From contig JAFDZV010000013.1 in NCBI GenBank assembly GCA_018266795.1, positions 124,001 to 188,000 of the forward strand: a DNA stretch of 64,000 nt. The letters are read 5' to 3'. Below the pieces are notes generated by a model. It was not told where the DNA came from and did not search any database. It saw only the letters and a list, made by a program, of their open reading frames with translations. The DNA comes from Bacteroidota bacterium (GTDB lineage: Bacteria > Bacteroidota > Ignavibacteria > OLB7). Shown in pieces: positions 8,853 through 17,232 of the stretch (the first letter of the stretch is position 1; every line of letters begins with the position of its first letter). Made by a program: the position numbers and the translations under genes.

Positions 8853-9737
8853 ATGAAATCGATTGCCCTGTTCGCCGCCCTTGTAATCCTTGCCTCCGCC
8901 ACTCTGCACGCGCAGGGGAACTGGCCCTATCACGAGGCCACATCCGGTTCCGACGCAAAGGATTGCTCATGCTTTCGCCTCGGCGTCGAGGCGGGCACAA
9001 CGGTGCTTTCCGGCTGGAGCCAGGACGAGACGTTCAGCCCGTCCGTCCCCGGCTCACCGTTCTATGTTCTCGAAACGAACAACACCGGAGTCCGCCCTTC
9101 GTGGGGCTACTACCTGGGGGCCGACATCGACCTGCGCATCAGCGATCTCTGGAGGCTGCACGTACGCGGCGGTTATGCATACGACCGTGTAACCGCGGGC
9201 GACAAGGATGCCGATGTGGACGTGCAGTCCGCCGGCGGCCCTGTTGTGCTGGGAGGTGTACGCCAGCAGAACGCCCGCGGCAGCGTTGCATACATGGAGA
9301 CTTCACTCGCTGCAGAGTACATGCTGTCGCAGCCCGGAGCCGTTCTTGGCGGACGGCTGTCTGCGTTCGGCGGCATTGCCCTGCGGTCGCGCACATCCGA
9401 TCTGTTGTGGGAGTGGGATGAGACCATCAACAGACCGGAGGGAGCGACGTTCGTCACAACCGTCTCGCAGTCACGGTCCGAGCGGTTGATCCTGACGAAC
9501 GTCGCGCGCGTGCGCGTTGGCCCGATTGCCGGCTTCGCGCTGCGCTGGGAGCTTGGCTCCGGTTTTTCGGTTCCGTTGCTCCTCGGCATCTCGCATTGGT
9601 TCCCGAAGATCGCGGACGATCAGTCCGCCACGGATGGGTCGCGGTCCGTCACGCAGGGAACCTCAACGGTGCAGCTTGCCAACCGCGACCTGCAGAACTG
9701 GCTCTTCCTGCGCCTGGGCCTGTCTCTCACCATCTGA
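8853..9737 (+). CDS. Outer-membrane beta-barrel protein
   Basis: The 294-aa product has a signal peptide (MKSIALFAALVILASA, cleavage after LHAQ). The mature chain has alternating hydrophobic strands (GYYLGADIDLRI, LHVRGGYAYDRV, AYMETSLAAEYML, LGGRLSAFGGIALR) and ends in LFLRLGLSLTI, typical of porin-like barrels of 8-12 strands. No named family was recognised. The ATG at 8853 is set by the signal peptide; the frame is open back to 8508 without similarity. It lies 24 bases before the PD40-OmpA gene, so the two are surely one operon and may form a complex. Confidence 0.75.
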   Translation: MKSIALFAALVILASATLHAQGNWPYHEATSGSDAKDCSCFRLGVEAGTTVLSGWSQDETFSPSVPGSPFYVLETNNTGVRPSWGYYLGADIDLRISDLWRLHVRGGYAYDRVTAGDKDADVDVQSAGGPVVLGGVRQQNARGSVAYMETSLAAEYMLSQPGAVLGGRLSAFGGIALRSRTSDLLWEWDETINRPEGATFVTTVSQSRSERLILTNVARVRVGPIAGFALRWELGSGFSVPLLLGISHWFPKIADDQSATDGSRSVTQGTSTVQLANRDLQNWLFLRLGLSLTI

Positions 9738-9761
9738 CCCGCCATATCTCCAGGAACTTCG

Positions 9762-11564
9762 ATGAGTGAGAGAATCATGCAATCCATGTTTCAACGATAT
9801 GCGCCGGTATGCAGGATCATGATTCTGCTGAGCGCAGGTATCGCGACGGCTCCGGCTGTCATGCGCGGCCAGCCGTGTGCGGACACAACGCGCATTTATC
9901 CGCTGGACGAAATCAACACGTCGGCGAACGAGCTGGCGCCGACGTGGGACGCAAACACGGACCGGGCCAACGGCACGTTCTACTTCGAACGCGGCCCATC
10001 GTGGTACCTGGATACGCTCGGGCACCGACTCTATCAGACAGGAATTCAGAGTCCGCCAACGGCACGCCGTGAAGTGTGGAAGTTGAGCGCATCTGCGACG
10101 CCCCTGGAGCTGCAGGGTATCTCACCGGAGCGGTTCGAGATCGCACCTGCCATGATTCCGAACGGAGGCGGCACGCAACTGTTGTACGTCGGGATATCGG
10201 ACAGCTCCAAGGTGCGGAGCAATTCGCGCGACAAGGCGGACATCGCCTTCTTCCAGAGAGTGAACGGCAACTTCGTCAGGCAGGGGGGCGGTCCGCTGGA
10301 GTTGATCAACAGCGGCCGCTCCTGGGAGTCGCATCCGGCGGTATCGGTCAATCCCCCGGTAATCTTCTTCTCCTCGGACCGGCCCGGCGGCAAGGGGGGA
10401 TTGGATCTGTGGTATGTGGTGCGCATTCAACAGACGTGGTACGGACCGTTCAACGCGTGGGACCTCAACACGCCGTACAACGAAGTGTGTCCCTATCTCC
10501 CGCCGGACAACGCCCGTACGATCTACTTCTCCAGCGACAGGCCGCGGGGCGATTCGCTCCGCTACGGATTCGATATCTACACGGCGCGACGCAACGTGCC
10601 GGTGAACGAGGGGCCGTACCTGGACAGTCTTCTATCGTTCACGCCGCCGGTACTGATGCCCTGCATCAACACGCGCTACAACGAGATGTTCTTCGCAGCA
10701 ATCGACGAGCACAGAGGATTCTATGCGTCGGACTCGCCGCGGCAGCAATGGAACAATGCAGTCAACTTCGATCTCTATCAGGTAATTCCGAACCCAGACC
10801 CCAATCCGCCGAGGCCGCATGTAGAGGATATCGCAACGTACAACCCATGCGACCCGCTACGCCGCGCGGTTGCAACGGAGTTCGATCTCGTGGATGTGAC
10901 AAACGGACGCAATCTGGTGGTGGCCGAAGGGCGTGTCAACGATCGAACGGGTCGCGCCACGATTCGCTTTACCAATGCCTTCCGCAACAACGAAGGTGAG
11001 TTCATTCTGCGGCCGCTCGCGGGCGACGCATACTTCAGCGTTCCGGTGCGCATCTATCCGGATCGTACCGCCTCGCTGGACTCCATACCACTGTGGCCGG
11101 TGTCGTTCGATGAGCGGTGCCCGATTCGATTCAAGTCGCTGGTACAATTCGAAAGCGGCAGCAGCATGATGAGGCCAAGCGACACGGTACGGCTCATGGA
11201 ACTGATCGGGCAGATCACGACGTATCTCCGCAGCCTGCCGCCCGGCATGCAGGCCGCAATTCAGATAGACGGACACACGGACGATGTGCCGACACGATAT
11301 CTCGGAATCAAAAACGGCCGCGTGCAGAACGGCGATCTGAACATGGAGAACAACTGGCAGCTTTCAACGGACCGGACCCGCCATGTGCGCGCCTTCCTGG
11401 AAGAGCATCTCCAGGCCGCTCCCGGCCGCGTTCGATTCTCCGATGCCGCGCACGCATACACCGTTCCTCTTGTGGAGTATCGCAACAGGACCGGCGATGC
11501 ATTGGAGCAGGCCCGCGAACAGAACCGCCGCGTGGAGATTCAGATGACGTTGGAACGGCGGTAG
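9762..11564 (+). CDS. PD40 beta-propeller, OmpA-family envelope protein
   Basis: A 600-aa periplasmic/outer-membrane protein: signal peptide (about residues 15-36); PD40/WD40-like repeats (about 50-350, with FFSSDRPGGKGGLDLWYV and IYFSSDRPRGDSLRYGFDIY); a carboxypeptidase-regulatory-like segment (about 365-430); and a C-terminal OmpA peptidoglycan-binding domain (about 450-600) with IQIDGHTDD near residue 500 and AREQNRRVEI. This order resembles T9SS PorE without its TPR part, and the upstream barrel recalls the PorP/SprF partner. AGGAA sits 6-7 bases before the ATG, an unusually good ribosome binding site for this window. OmpA domains anchor to peptidoglycan; a role holding an outer-membrane complex is inferred. 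Confidence 0.85.
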   Translation: MSERIMQSMFQRYAPVCRIMILLSAGIATAPAVMRGQPCADTTRIYPLDEINTSANELAPTWDANTDRANGTFYFERGPSWYLDTLGHRLYQTGIQSPPTARREVWKLSASATPLELQGISPERFEIAPAMIPNGGGTQLLYVGISDSSKVRSNSRDKADIAFFQRVNGNFVRQGGGPLELINSGRSWESHPAVSVNPPVIFFSSDRPGGKGGLDLWYVVRIQQTWYGPFNAWDLNTPYNEVCPYLPPDNARTIYFSSDRPRGDSLRYGFDIYTARRNVPVNEGPYLDSLLSFTPPVLMPCINTRYNEMFFAAIDEHRGFYASDSPRQQWNNAVNFDLYQVIPNPDPNPPRPHVEDIATYNPCDPLRRAVATEFDLVDVTNGRNLVVAEGRVNDRTGRATIRFTNAFRNNEGEFILRPLAGDAYFSVPVRIYPDRTASLDSIPLWPVSFDERCPIRFKSLVQFESGSSMMRPSDTVRLMELIGQITTYLRSLPPGMQAAIQIDGHTDDVPTRYLGIKNGRVQNGDLNMENNWQLSTDRTRHVRAFLEEHLQAAPGRVRFSDAAHAYTVPLVEYRNRTGDALEQAREQNRRVEIQMTLERR

Positions 11565-11712
11565 TTCCCGCAGGATGTCATGGTGAGAAGGATGGCGCCT
11601 TGGCTGTGCAATGGTGTTCTCACGCAATGCGTAGAGGCGCAGTTGCGCTGAATGTGACAGGCATGCTGCAACAGCCGGCCCGGCGCACCGGTGCAGCCGC
11701 AAACAGGGGAGG

Positions 11713-12906
11713 TCAGGGCTCGAAGAAATTGCATCCCGCGCCGATCCATCGCGTTGTGGAGTTGAAGTCCACACCCATCAGCTTGCCGCGGCCCATGCGC
11801 ACCAGGCCCATCACCGGACGCGGCCTCTCCTCCTCCGGCAGCCAGATCAGCATGAACCGGATCTCCGCCTTCGTAGGCCCTTCCGGCGTGTCGATGGCAC
11901 CGGCATAGGTAATCCGTTCCTGAAGCAGATAGCCCGAGCGCCGGTCGATCGGAATGGCATCGATCTCCGCACGTGACGGCCCCACCACCACACCGGCTCC
12001 CGCAAACGAATAGAGCGGCTTCAGAACGTAGTTCTCCAGGTTGTCCGGGATCTCGTCCAGTTCATGCAGGAACGTCGCCTTCGGCACCAGCGGATGATCC
12101 AGATAGGGAAGCGTGAACTTGCTGATGCGGAAGTACCAGTTCGGATGCCCCGCCCACGCAACATCGAGGTCGTCGCTCCAGCTGAACGGAAGGTCCACAC
12201 CCCTGCGCTGCAACTCATCCACGATAGCCCGGTTGTAGATACGGCGAATGGGAATCAGGCGCCCGTCGCGCGAGTAGTGAAGCATGCGCCCAACCTTCGT
12301 GATGTCGCGGATATCGACCACGGAAATGCCCAGCAGCTCGCGCGTGCAATGGAAGTCCGGGTTGGTCTTCTGATTCCATGGGTCGATCTCCATCAGCACC
12401 ACGTTCTCGGGATCTTCATCGGCCACGACGGCACGACGAAAGATATCCAGGAACTGCCTGCGCGTATGCCCGCCGTTGACGTAACCGAGTTCGGGAGGGA
12501 GGGCATAGTGCTCCTGCGACAACTCCGCATAGTTCAGCTGGAAGCCCATCAGCGACGGGAAGCCCTGCAGTTCGATCAGCTTCGGAACGATGCACCCATC
12601 GGGCCCCTGCGTCATGGCAAAATCCACCGTGAGGAACAGGGCGCGATCCGGCTGGTTGGCAACCGTATACTCCGGCTGCAGTGTTGCATCCGAAAGGGCA
12701 AGATACCCGGGCCGATGCGCCTGCAGCGTAAGCTCGACGGCAGCCTCCTCGCACTGGCGCTGAATCTCCCGGGGAACGAAGCACGGCATCTCGGCCACGC
12801 GGAACCGTATGTCCGTGCGGCAACGATGGTTCAGACGTTCACAGAAGTGCTGATACTTCCGCTCCGTAAATGCCGCGTTGAATTCCTTTCGAAGTTCGGG
12901 GATCAT
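11713..12906 (-). CDS. Conserved hypothetical, ATP-grasp-like protein
   Basis: The 397-aa soluble protein has features that recall circularly permuted ATP-grasp ligases (glutathionylspermidine-synthase-like): an acidic IELQGFPSLMGFQ segment near residue 110, LENYVLKPLYSFAGAGVVVGPS at about 290-311 (a KP lysine and glycine-rich loop), a GYLLQERI strand, and KAEIRFMLIW followed by VDFN, which would supply metal-binding acidic and Asn residues. These enzymes form amide bonds using ATP. No catalytic assignment is secure. There is no signal peptide. It lies 83 bases downstream of the SDR gene on the same strand and may be co-transcribed with it. Confidence 0.6.
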   Translation of the reverse strand: MIPELRKEFNAAFTERKYQHFCERLNHRCRTDIRFRVAEMPCFVPREIQRQCEEAAVELTLQAHRPGYLALSDATLQPEYTVANQPDRALFLTVDFAMTQGPDGCIVPKLIELQGFPSLMGFQLNYAELSQEHYALPPELGYVNGGHTRRQFLDIFRRAVVADEDPENVVLMEIDPWNQKTNPDFHCTRELLGISVVDIRDITKVGRMLHYSRDGRLIPIRRIYNRAIVDELQRRGVDLPFSWSDDLDVAWAGHPNWYFRISKFTLPYLDHPLVPKATFLHELDEIPDNLENYVLKPLYSFAGAGVVVGPSRAEIDAIPIDRRSGYLLQERITYAGAIDTPEGPTKAEIRFMLIWLPEEERPRPVMGLVRMGRGKLMGVDFNSTTRWIGAGCNFFEP

Positions 12907-12989
12907 ACGGAGATCATGAATGAGTTTCGCCGACGTCGGCGAATAACCGGAATGTGCTGCCGGTGCGATGGATACATGTCAGACAGAGC

Positions 12990-13781
12990 TCAGTTGTAGC
13001 CCTGGCAATAGCCGCCATCCACCGGGATGGTGACGCCGGTAATGTAGCTGGCGCGCGCCGATGCCAGGAACGCAACCACATCGGCCACTTCCTCCGGACG
13101 CGCGAAGCGATTGAGCGGGATATCCTCGTTGTGCCGGGCCATGATCTCTTCGTGCGACACACCGAGTTCCCTCGCCTGCTCCATTGCCAGATCGTACACG
13201 CGGTTGGTGAGCGTGTAGCCCGGAGCAACGTTGTTCACCAGAATGCCGAACGGTGCCAGCTCGTTGGCCAACGTCTTCGCGAGGCCGATGACACCGCTGC
13301 GCAGCGAGTTGGAGAGCATCAGATTCTCCAAAGGCTGCTTCACACTTATCGATGCGATGTTGATGATGCGGCCATTCTGATTGGCGATCATGTGAGGAAC
13401 GGCGGCTCGAATCAACCGCACCGTGCTCATGAACACCAGATCGTACGCGGCCTTCCAGTCCGCCTCGTTGAGCGAAATGAACGTGGCACGTTTCGGTCCG
13501 CCGCAGTTGGTAATCAGAATATCCACGCCGCCGAACGCGATTCGTGTCGCATCCACCAGCATCTCGATGTCGCCTGGCTTGGTAACGTCCGCCTGCACCC
13601 ACTCCACACGCCGCCCGGTAGCAGCCGCGATCTCCTCCGCGGTCTCCACGAGATCATCCTTCCCACGTGCACATATCACCACATTGGCCCCCTCGCGCGC
13701 AAGCCGCATGGCGCAGGCCTTGCCGATGCCGTGACTTGCCGCCGCAACAATCGCCGTCTTATCGCTGAGCTCCAGATCCAT
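12990..13781 (-). CDS. SDR-family oxidoreductase with altered active site
   Basis: A 263-aa short-chain dehydrogenase/reductase of the FabG type. The Rossmann motif ASHGIGKA is at residues 15-22, the NAD-related TNCGGP replaces the usual NNAG at 91-96, Ser144 of the catalytic set is present, and the C-terminal FARPEEVADVVAFLASARASYITG is canonical. The usual YxxxK motif is absent: alignment on the following GVIGLAKTLANELAPFGI places Ser157 where Tyr should be and Arg161 where Lys should be. The protein may therefore be a non-canonical reductase or a binding protein. It precedes the ATP-grasp-like gene on the same strand. Confidence 0.85.
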   Translation of the reverse strand: MDLELSDKTAIVAAASHGIGKACAMRLAREGANVVICARGKDDLVETAEEIAAATGRRVEWVQADVTKPGDIEMLVDATRIAFGGVDILITNCGGPKRATFISLNEADWKAAYDLVFMSTVRLIRAAVPHMIANQNGRIINIASISVKQPLENLMLSNSLRSGVIGLAKTLANELAPFGILVNNVAPGYTLTNRVYDLAMEQARELGVSHEEIMARHNEDIPLNRFARPEEVADVVAFLASARASYITGVTIPVDGGYCQGYN

Positions 13782-13947
13782 GGTGTTCGTTGTCAGATGT
13801 CGATATGGGTTTGAAAGAGTGCCGCCGAAGATAAGAAGATCGCGATATCGGCCACGGTACCGAACGCATGTCCAGGCGGAACGAATCGGGGACGCCTGCC
13901 GCCAACATACCGGCCTGCGATTGCGCGCAGACCCGCGGCAGGTGCCG

Positions 13948-14712
13948 TTACTTGTTGCTCATGAAGTTCGCGAGCACCTTCTGCTCGGCCTCGTAGCCAT
14001 CGGCCGCGCGGGCAGCGATCGGCAGCGCGATATACCAGATGGCGCCGCGATCTCGCGGCTCCCATACGAACACCCCGGAGGAATCGGGATTGTCCAGGTT
14101 GGCCGAGACGATTGCGCGCGAGTCCGGGCCACCATGCACGAGCTGATGCGTCCGCATGCTCATCGAATCCAGATTGGCGGTCGTGATCGTGTTGGGAGAA
14201 GTCATCACCGGATCATCGTGGCGCGGCGATGTCAGCGACAGGCGATACTCCACGTCGCGCGGGTACAGCTTGAACGGCAGGGCCTTCGTCGCCTTCACGA
14301 TAGTCGGCGTCTGCTGATACAGCAGAAGAAGGGTCAGGCCGTGTTGCTTTACGTTATCGATCATCGAGGCATAGGCGGCAAAGCCCACATCCTGATCCAG
14401 CGCAAGTTCATCCACCACGAGGATCTGATAGGAGGAAAGATCGGTCTTGGGTATCAGCGCAAGCGGCAGGGCACGAAACGGGATGCCGAGCGCCCGCATG
14501 GCTGTTGGCAGCGGTGACGCCGAATTCGCAAGCACCAGGCCGATGGCGCCGCGCGGTTGCGCCATGATATTCTCGGGGAGATGATGCACCGCAACCGGCC
14601 TCGGCGTGCTGCCGCATCCGAACAGGACAAATGGAAACACCGCCCCTGCAAGGAGAAGTACGAGGCGACCTCGGTGAACGGAACGAATGTTCGGGAGGCG
14701 TGGCGTTATCAT
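13948..14712 (-). CDS. Lipoprotein of unknown function
   Basis: The 254-aa product has a lipoprotein signal ending in LFGCGS, with basic residues followed by a leucine-rich stretch. The mature part contains a GLVLANSASPLPTAMRALGIPF strand-helix unit, YQILVVDELAL and a LTLLLLYQQTP strand, which look like a class I glutamine-amidotransferase-like (flavodoxin-like) fold without its catalytic Cys. No family could be named. ATG 14712 was chosen for a compact signal peptide; ATG 14739 is possible. It is transcribed away from the yicC-gmk-rpoZ cluster terminator and is probably monocistronic. Confidence 0.65.
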   Translation of the reverse strand: MITPRLPNIRSVHRGRLVLLLAGAVFPFVLFGCGSTPRPVAVHHLPENIMAQPRGAIGLVLANSASPLPTAMRALGIPFRALPLALIPKTDLSSYQILVVDELALDQDVGFAAYASMIDNVKQHGLTLLLLYQQTPTIVKATKALPFKLYPRDVEYRLSLTSPRHDDPVMTSPNTITTANLDSMSMRTHQLVHGGPDSRAIVSANLDNPDSSGVFVWEPRDRGAIWYIALPIAARAADGYEAEQKVLANFMSNK

Positions 14713-14864
14713 CGGCAACAACCAGAGTCGGGCAAGCATGAAACAACACGAACTACGGGCAGCATAGCGGTCGAGGCATCAAGATACTGAACATTCGATG
14801 CAGCGAGTACAGGCAATGAACAGAGCGGCCACACAGAGCCGCCATATGCGACAACCGAAAACGA

Positions 14865-14891
14865 CACGGCCCCGACATTGCCGGGGCCGTG
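14865..14891 (-). terminator. Intrinsic terminator after rpoZ
   Basis: A perfect 10-bp stem (14865-14874 with 14882-14891, arm CACGGCCCCG) with a 7-base loop is followed on the minus strand by TCGTTTTCGGTTGT. It ends the yicC-gmk-rpoZ cluster. Confidence 0.8.
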
Positions 14892-14982
14892 AACTATTGC
14901 GAAGAGCCAGGTGGATCGGCCGGGAACTCCGGCAACGCGCAGGCTGCGGTTTCATGAATCCATGTGCACGGCACACGGAGCC

Positions 14983-15288
14983 CTACGCATCCTTCACCGG
15001 GTGCTCCTTGTACTTGAATTCGAGTTCGCCGTCCAGCATCTCATCGAGCGCGAGGAATGTGGGCTTCGGAAAACGATCGAACTCGCGGCTGATCTCGAGC
15101 TGATCGAAATTGGTCACCTCGCCGTCACCATCCTCATTCAGACTGGCGACCGTCTCCAGGCGGCGGTGCAGACTATCCTTCAGCTCATCGTTGATCTGGC
15201 GAGCCCGACGCGACATGATAACGATTGCCTCGTACAGACTTGTCGCCTTGCCCGTAGCCTGCTTCAAATCAACCGGTCGAATCGGCAT
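14983..15288 (-). CDS. rpoZ: RNA polymerase omega subunit (Rpb6-type)
   Basis: A 101-aa omega subunit of DNA-directed RNA polymerase, which helps assemble the beta-prime subunit. It begins MPIRPVDLKQATGKATSLYEA and carries the omega/Rpb6 helix IVIMSRRARQINDELK. The acidic C-terminal extension (FLALDEMLDGELEFKY) is characteristic of the Bacteroidota/Chlorobiota omega. It is the last gene after yicC and gmk, a widely conserved bacterial order. The intervening 130 bases to gmk hold no visible gene. Length and context agree well. Confidence 0.9.
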   Translation of the reverse strand: MPIRPVDLKQATGKATSLYEAIVIMSRRARQINDELKDSLHRRLETVASLNEDGDGEVTNFDQLEISREFDRFPKPTFLALDEMLDGELEFKYKEHPVKDA

Positions 15289-15418
15289 ATCAGTGCTGCT
15301 CCTGTTGTTGGATCCCCCGATCGTTCCTTACACGGGGAACCAGCAAATTTACCACTCTCATTCTCACCAGCAAATCATTCATGTTGCGGATACGCTTTGC
15401 AATCAGTGATTCGCGAAT

Positions 15419-16006
15419 TCAGGCAAGCAGCCCCTCGATTTCCGCAACGGCACGCTCCAACTCGTCGTTCACGACAATCACGTCGAAGTACTGGCGCATG
15501 GCCATCTCCATCTCCGCCCGTGCAATTCGTCGCTCCACTGCCTCCGGGCTCTCGGTCTGGCGCATCATCAGACGCCGGCGCATTTCCTCCATGGTAGGAG
15601 GCGCAACGAAAATCAGGAAGGCATCGGCAGGAAATGCATCGCGGATGGCGAGCGCTCCTTTCACATCCACGTCGAAGATCAGGCGTGTCCCGTCGTACGG
15701 GGCAAGTACGCGCTCCACCTCGCTTTTCAGCGTGCCGTAGAAGTTGCCGAAGATCTGTTCCCACTCAACCAGGTCCCCTCCCTCGATCTTCAGGCGGAAC
15801 TCATCCTCCGTGAGGAAGTGGTAATCCACACCATCCACCTCGTTCGGCCTCATCGGCCGCGTGGTGGCGGAGACGGAGAAACGCCAGCCCGGATTGCGCG
15901 CCAGCAGCCGATGAGCGATCGTGGTTTTTCCGGCACCCGACGGGGCGGAAAGCACAACGATCCGGCGGCTGACGGCTGAATCGGTCTCGGGGCGCTGCAT
16001 TGTCAT
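15419..16006 (-). CDS. gmk: Guanylate kinase
   Basis: Guanylate kinase (195 aa from ATG 16006) phosphorylates GMP to GDP with ATP. The P-loop SAPSGAGKTT is at residues 20-29, followed by FSVSATTRPMRPNEVDGVDYHF (GMP-binding), FYGTLKSEV, LIFDVDVKGA and the lid RRLMMRQTESPEAVERRIARA. The frame is open upstream to 16048, but the extra 14 residues are unlike the family; ATG 16000 is a further option. It lies between yicC and rpoZ on the same strand. A stem-loop sits in the 80-base gap to yicC and could modulate read-through. Confidence 0.95.
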   Translation of the reverse strand: MTMQRPETDSAVSRRIVVLSAPSGAGKTTIAHRLLARNPGWRFSVSATTRPMRPNEVDGVDYHFLTEDEFRLKIEGGDLVEWEQIFGNFYGTLKSEVERVLAPYDGTRLIFDVDVKGALAIRDAFPADAFLIFVAPPTMEEMRRRLMMRQTESPEAVERRIARAEMEMAMRQYFDVIVVNDELERAVAEIEGLLA

Positions 16007-16049
16007 CTGCGCTGGGAGGTTGCTGTGTGGGCGATCGCACAATGGCAAC

Positions 16050-16079
16050 GGGGCACAGCGCCGCCTGGCTCTGTGCCCC
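16050..16079 (-). promoter_or_regulatory. Stem-loop between yicC and gmk
   Basis: A 9-bp stem (16050-16058 with 16071-16079, arm GGGGCACAG) with a 12-base loop lies in the yicC-gmk gap. No T-run follows on the minus strand, so an RNA-processing or attenuating structure is as likely as a terminator. Confidence 0.4.
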
Positions 16080-16086
16080 GGAGAAC

Positions 16087-16968
16087 CTACTCGATGTTCT
16101 GAACCTGCTCGCGGATCTTCTCCAGCTCCTCCTTGGCCTGCACCACGAGGTGAGCGATCTCCGCCTCGTTCGCCTTGGAGCCGATCGTGGTAACCTCACG
16201 ATTGATCTCCTGAAGAAGGAAGCCCAACCGCCGTCCCGCAGGCTCCGGGCCCTTGACCGCCTCCACGAAATACTTCGAGTGGCTGCGATAACGCACGCAC
16301 TCCTCGGTAATGTCCAGCTTGTCCGAAAGCATCACGATCTCGAACTCGAGACGCTGCTCGTCGATCTCGTCGTTCTCGAAGAGGTTCGCAATGCGTTCGC
16401 GCAGACGCTGGCGCTCCGCGGGAATGCGGTTCTTGGCGATCTGCTCCACCTGATCCACCATCCCATCGATTGCGGAGATGCGGCCCAGGATGTCGCGGGC
16501 CAGCTCGTGCCCCTCGTTTCGACGCATCTGATCCAGATCGTGAACGGCCGCCTCCAGCGCCTTCGACACGAACTCCCACTGATCGGCATTGTCGTCAGCC
16601 GCCCGGTTGCGGCCAAGGATCTCATCCTTGAACTCCAGAAGGTTCGCGAGCGTTACCGCCTCCTTCAGCTTCGCATGCTTGCGAACAGCCTCCAGTGCGT
16701 CCTTGTACACGCGCACCACCTCGGGATCCACATCGATATCCTTCATCACCGTCGTCGTCTGCTCAACACTGACGTTCAGGTGAATCTTCCCTCGGTTCAA
16801 TGTCTTGCGAACCATCTCCCGCATGTCGTTCTCACGTGCGTTGAGCTCGCGAGGCATGCGTGTCGAGATCTCGAGGAACCGGTTGTTGACGCTACGAAGT
16901 TCGACGGTTACGGCGACACCATCGCCGGAGACCTCGCCTCGCCCGTAACCTGTCATGCTGATAATCAT
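16087..16968 (-). CDS. yicC: YicC-family endoribonuclease
   Basis: A 293-aa YicC/YloC-family protein (E. coli YicC is 287 aa), reported as an RNA endonuclease involved in RNA turnover. The family N terminus MIISMTGYGRGE and VELRSVNNRFLEI are present, and the C terminus has the family's signature GRRLGFLLQEINREVTTIGSKA. The long frame to 17196 adds 76 unrelated residues, whereas AGGG lies 7 bases before ATG 16968. It is the first gene of the yicC-gmk-rpoZ cluster, and a TATGTTTG promoter element lies about 45 bases upstream. Confidence 0.95.
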   Translation of the reverse strand: MIISMTGYGRGEVSGDGVAVTVELRSVNNRFLEISTRMPRELNARENDMREMVRKTLNRGKIHLNVSVEQTTTVMKDIDVDPEVVRVYKDALEAVRKHAKLKEAVTLANLLEFKDEILGRNRAADDNADQWEFVSKALEAAVHDLDQMRRNEGHELARDILGRISAIDGMVDQVEQIAKNRIPAERQRLRERIANLFENDEIDEQRLEFEIVMLSDKLDITEECVRYRSHSKYFVEAVKGPEPAGRRLGFLLQEINREVTTIGSKANEAEIAHLVVQAKEELEKIREQVQNIE

Positions 16969-17013
16969 ACGCAGCCCTGATAGACAAAGAGTCGGTGTAT
17001 TGTTGAAAGACCA

Positions 17014-17021
17014 CAAACATA
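17014..17021 (-). promoter_or_regulatory. TAnnTTTG promoter element for yicC
   Basis: TATGTTTG on the minus strand matches the Bacteroidota -7 consensus TAnnTTTG and would place the transcript start about 35-40 bases before the yicC ATG. A -33 TTG is not obvious. Confidence 0.45.
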
Positions 17022-17156
17022 CGAAACGATGCGCGATTAGAGGAGCGTTTTCGGCTGGGGCTGCCGCCTGCCGCGCAGATGTGGGAGCGAAGGAATGGAT
17101 CGGCAGAAACATGGTGCCCGGGCAAGGAGAACCACACGCCGCCGGGAAAAACGCAG

Positions 17157-17191
17157 GCGGGAGAATGCACCGGTACGGCGCACCCTCCCGC
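17157..17191 (-). terminator. Probable terminator after OmpA-like gene
   Basis: A 7-bp stem (17157-17163 with 17185-17191, arm GCGGGAG) is followed on the minus strand by CTGCGTTTTTCC. It lies 40 bases past the end of the 17233-18033 gene and just before the yicC promoter. Confidence 0.5.
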
Positions 17192-17232
17192 TTCACGTCT
17201 AGTTCATCGAGCCGGCCTGATTTTTATTTAGG

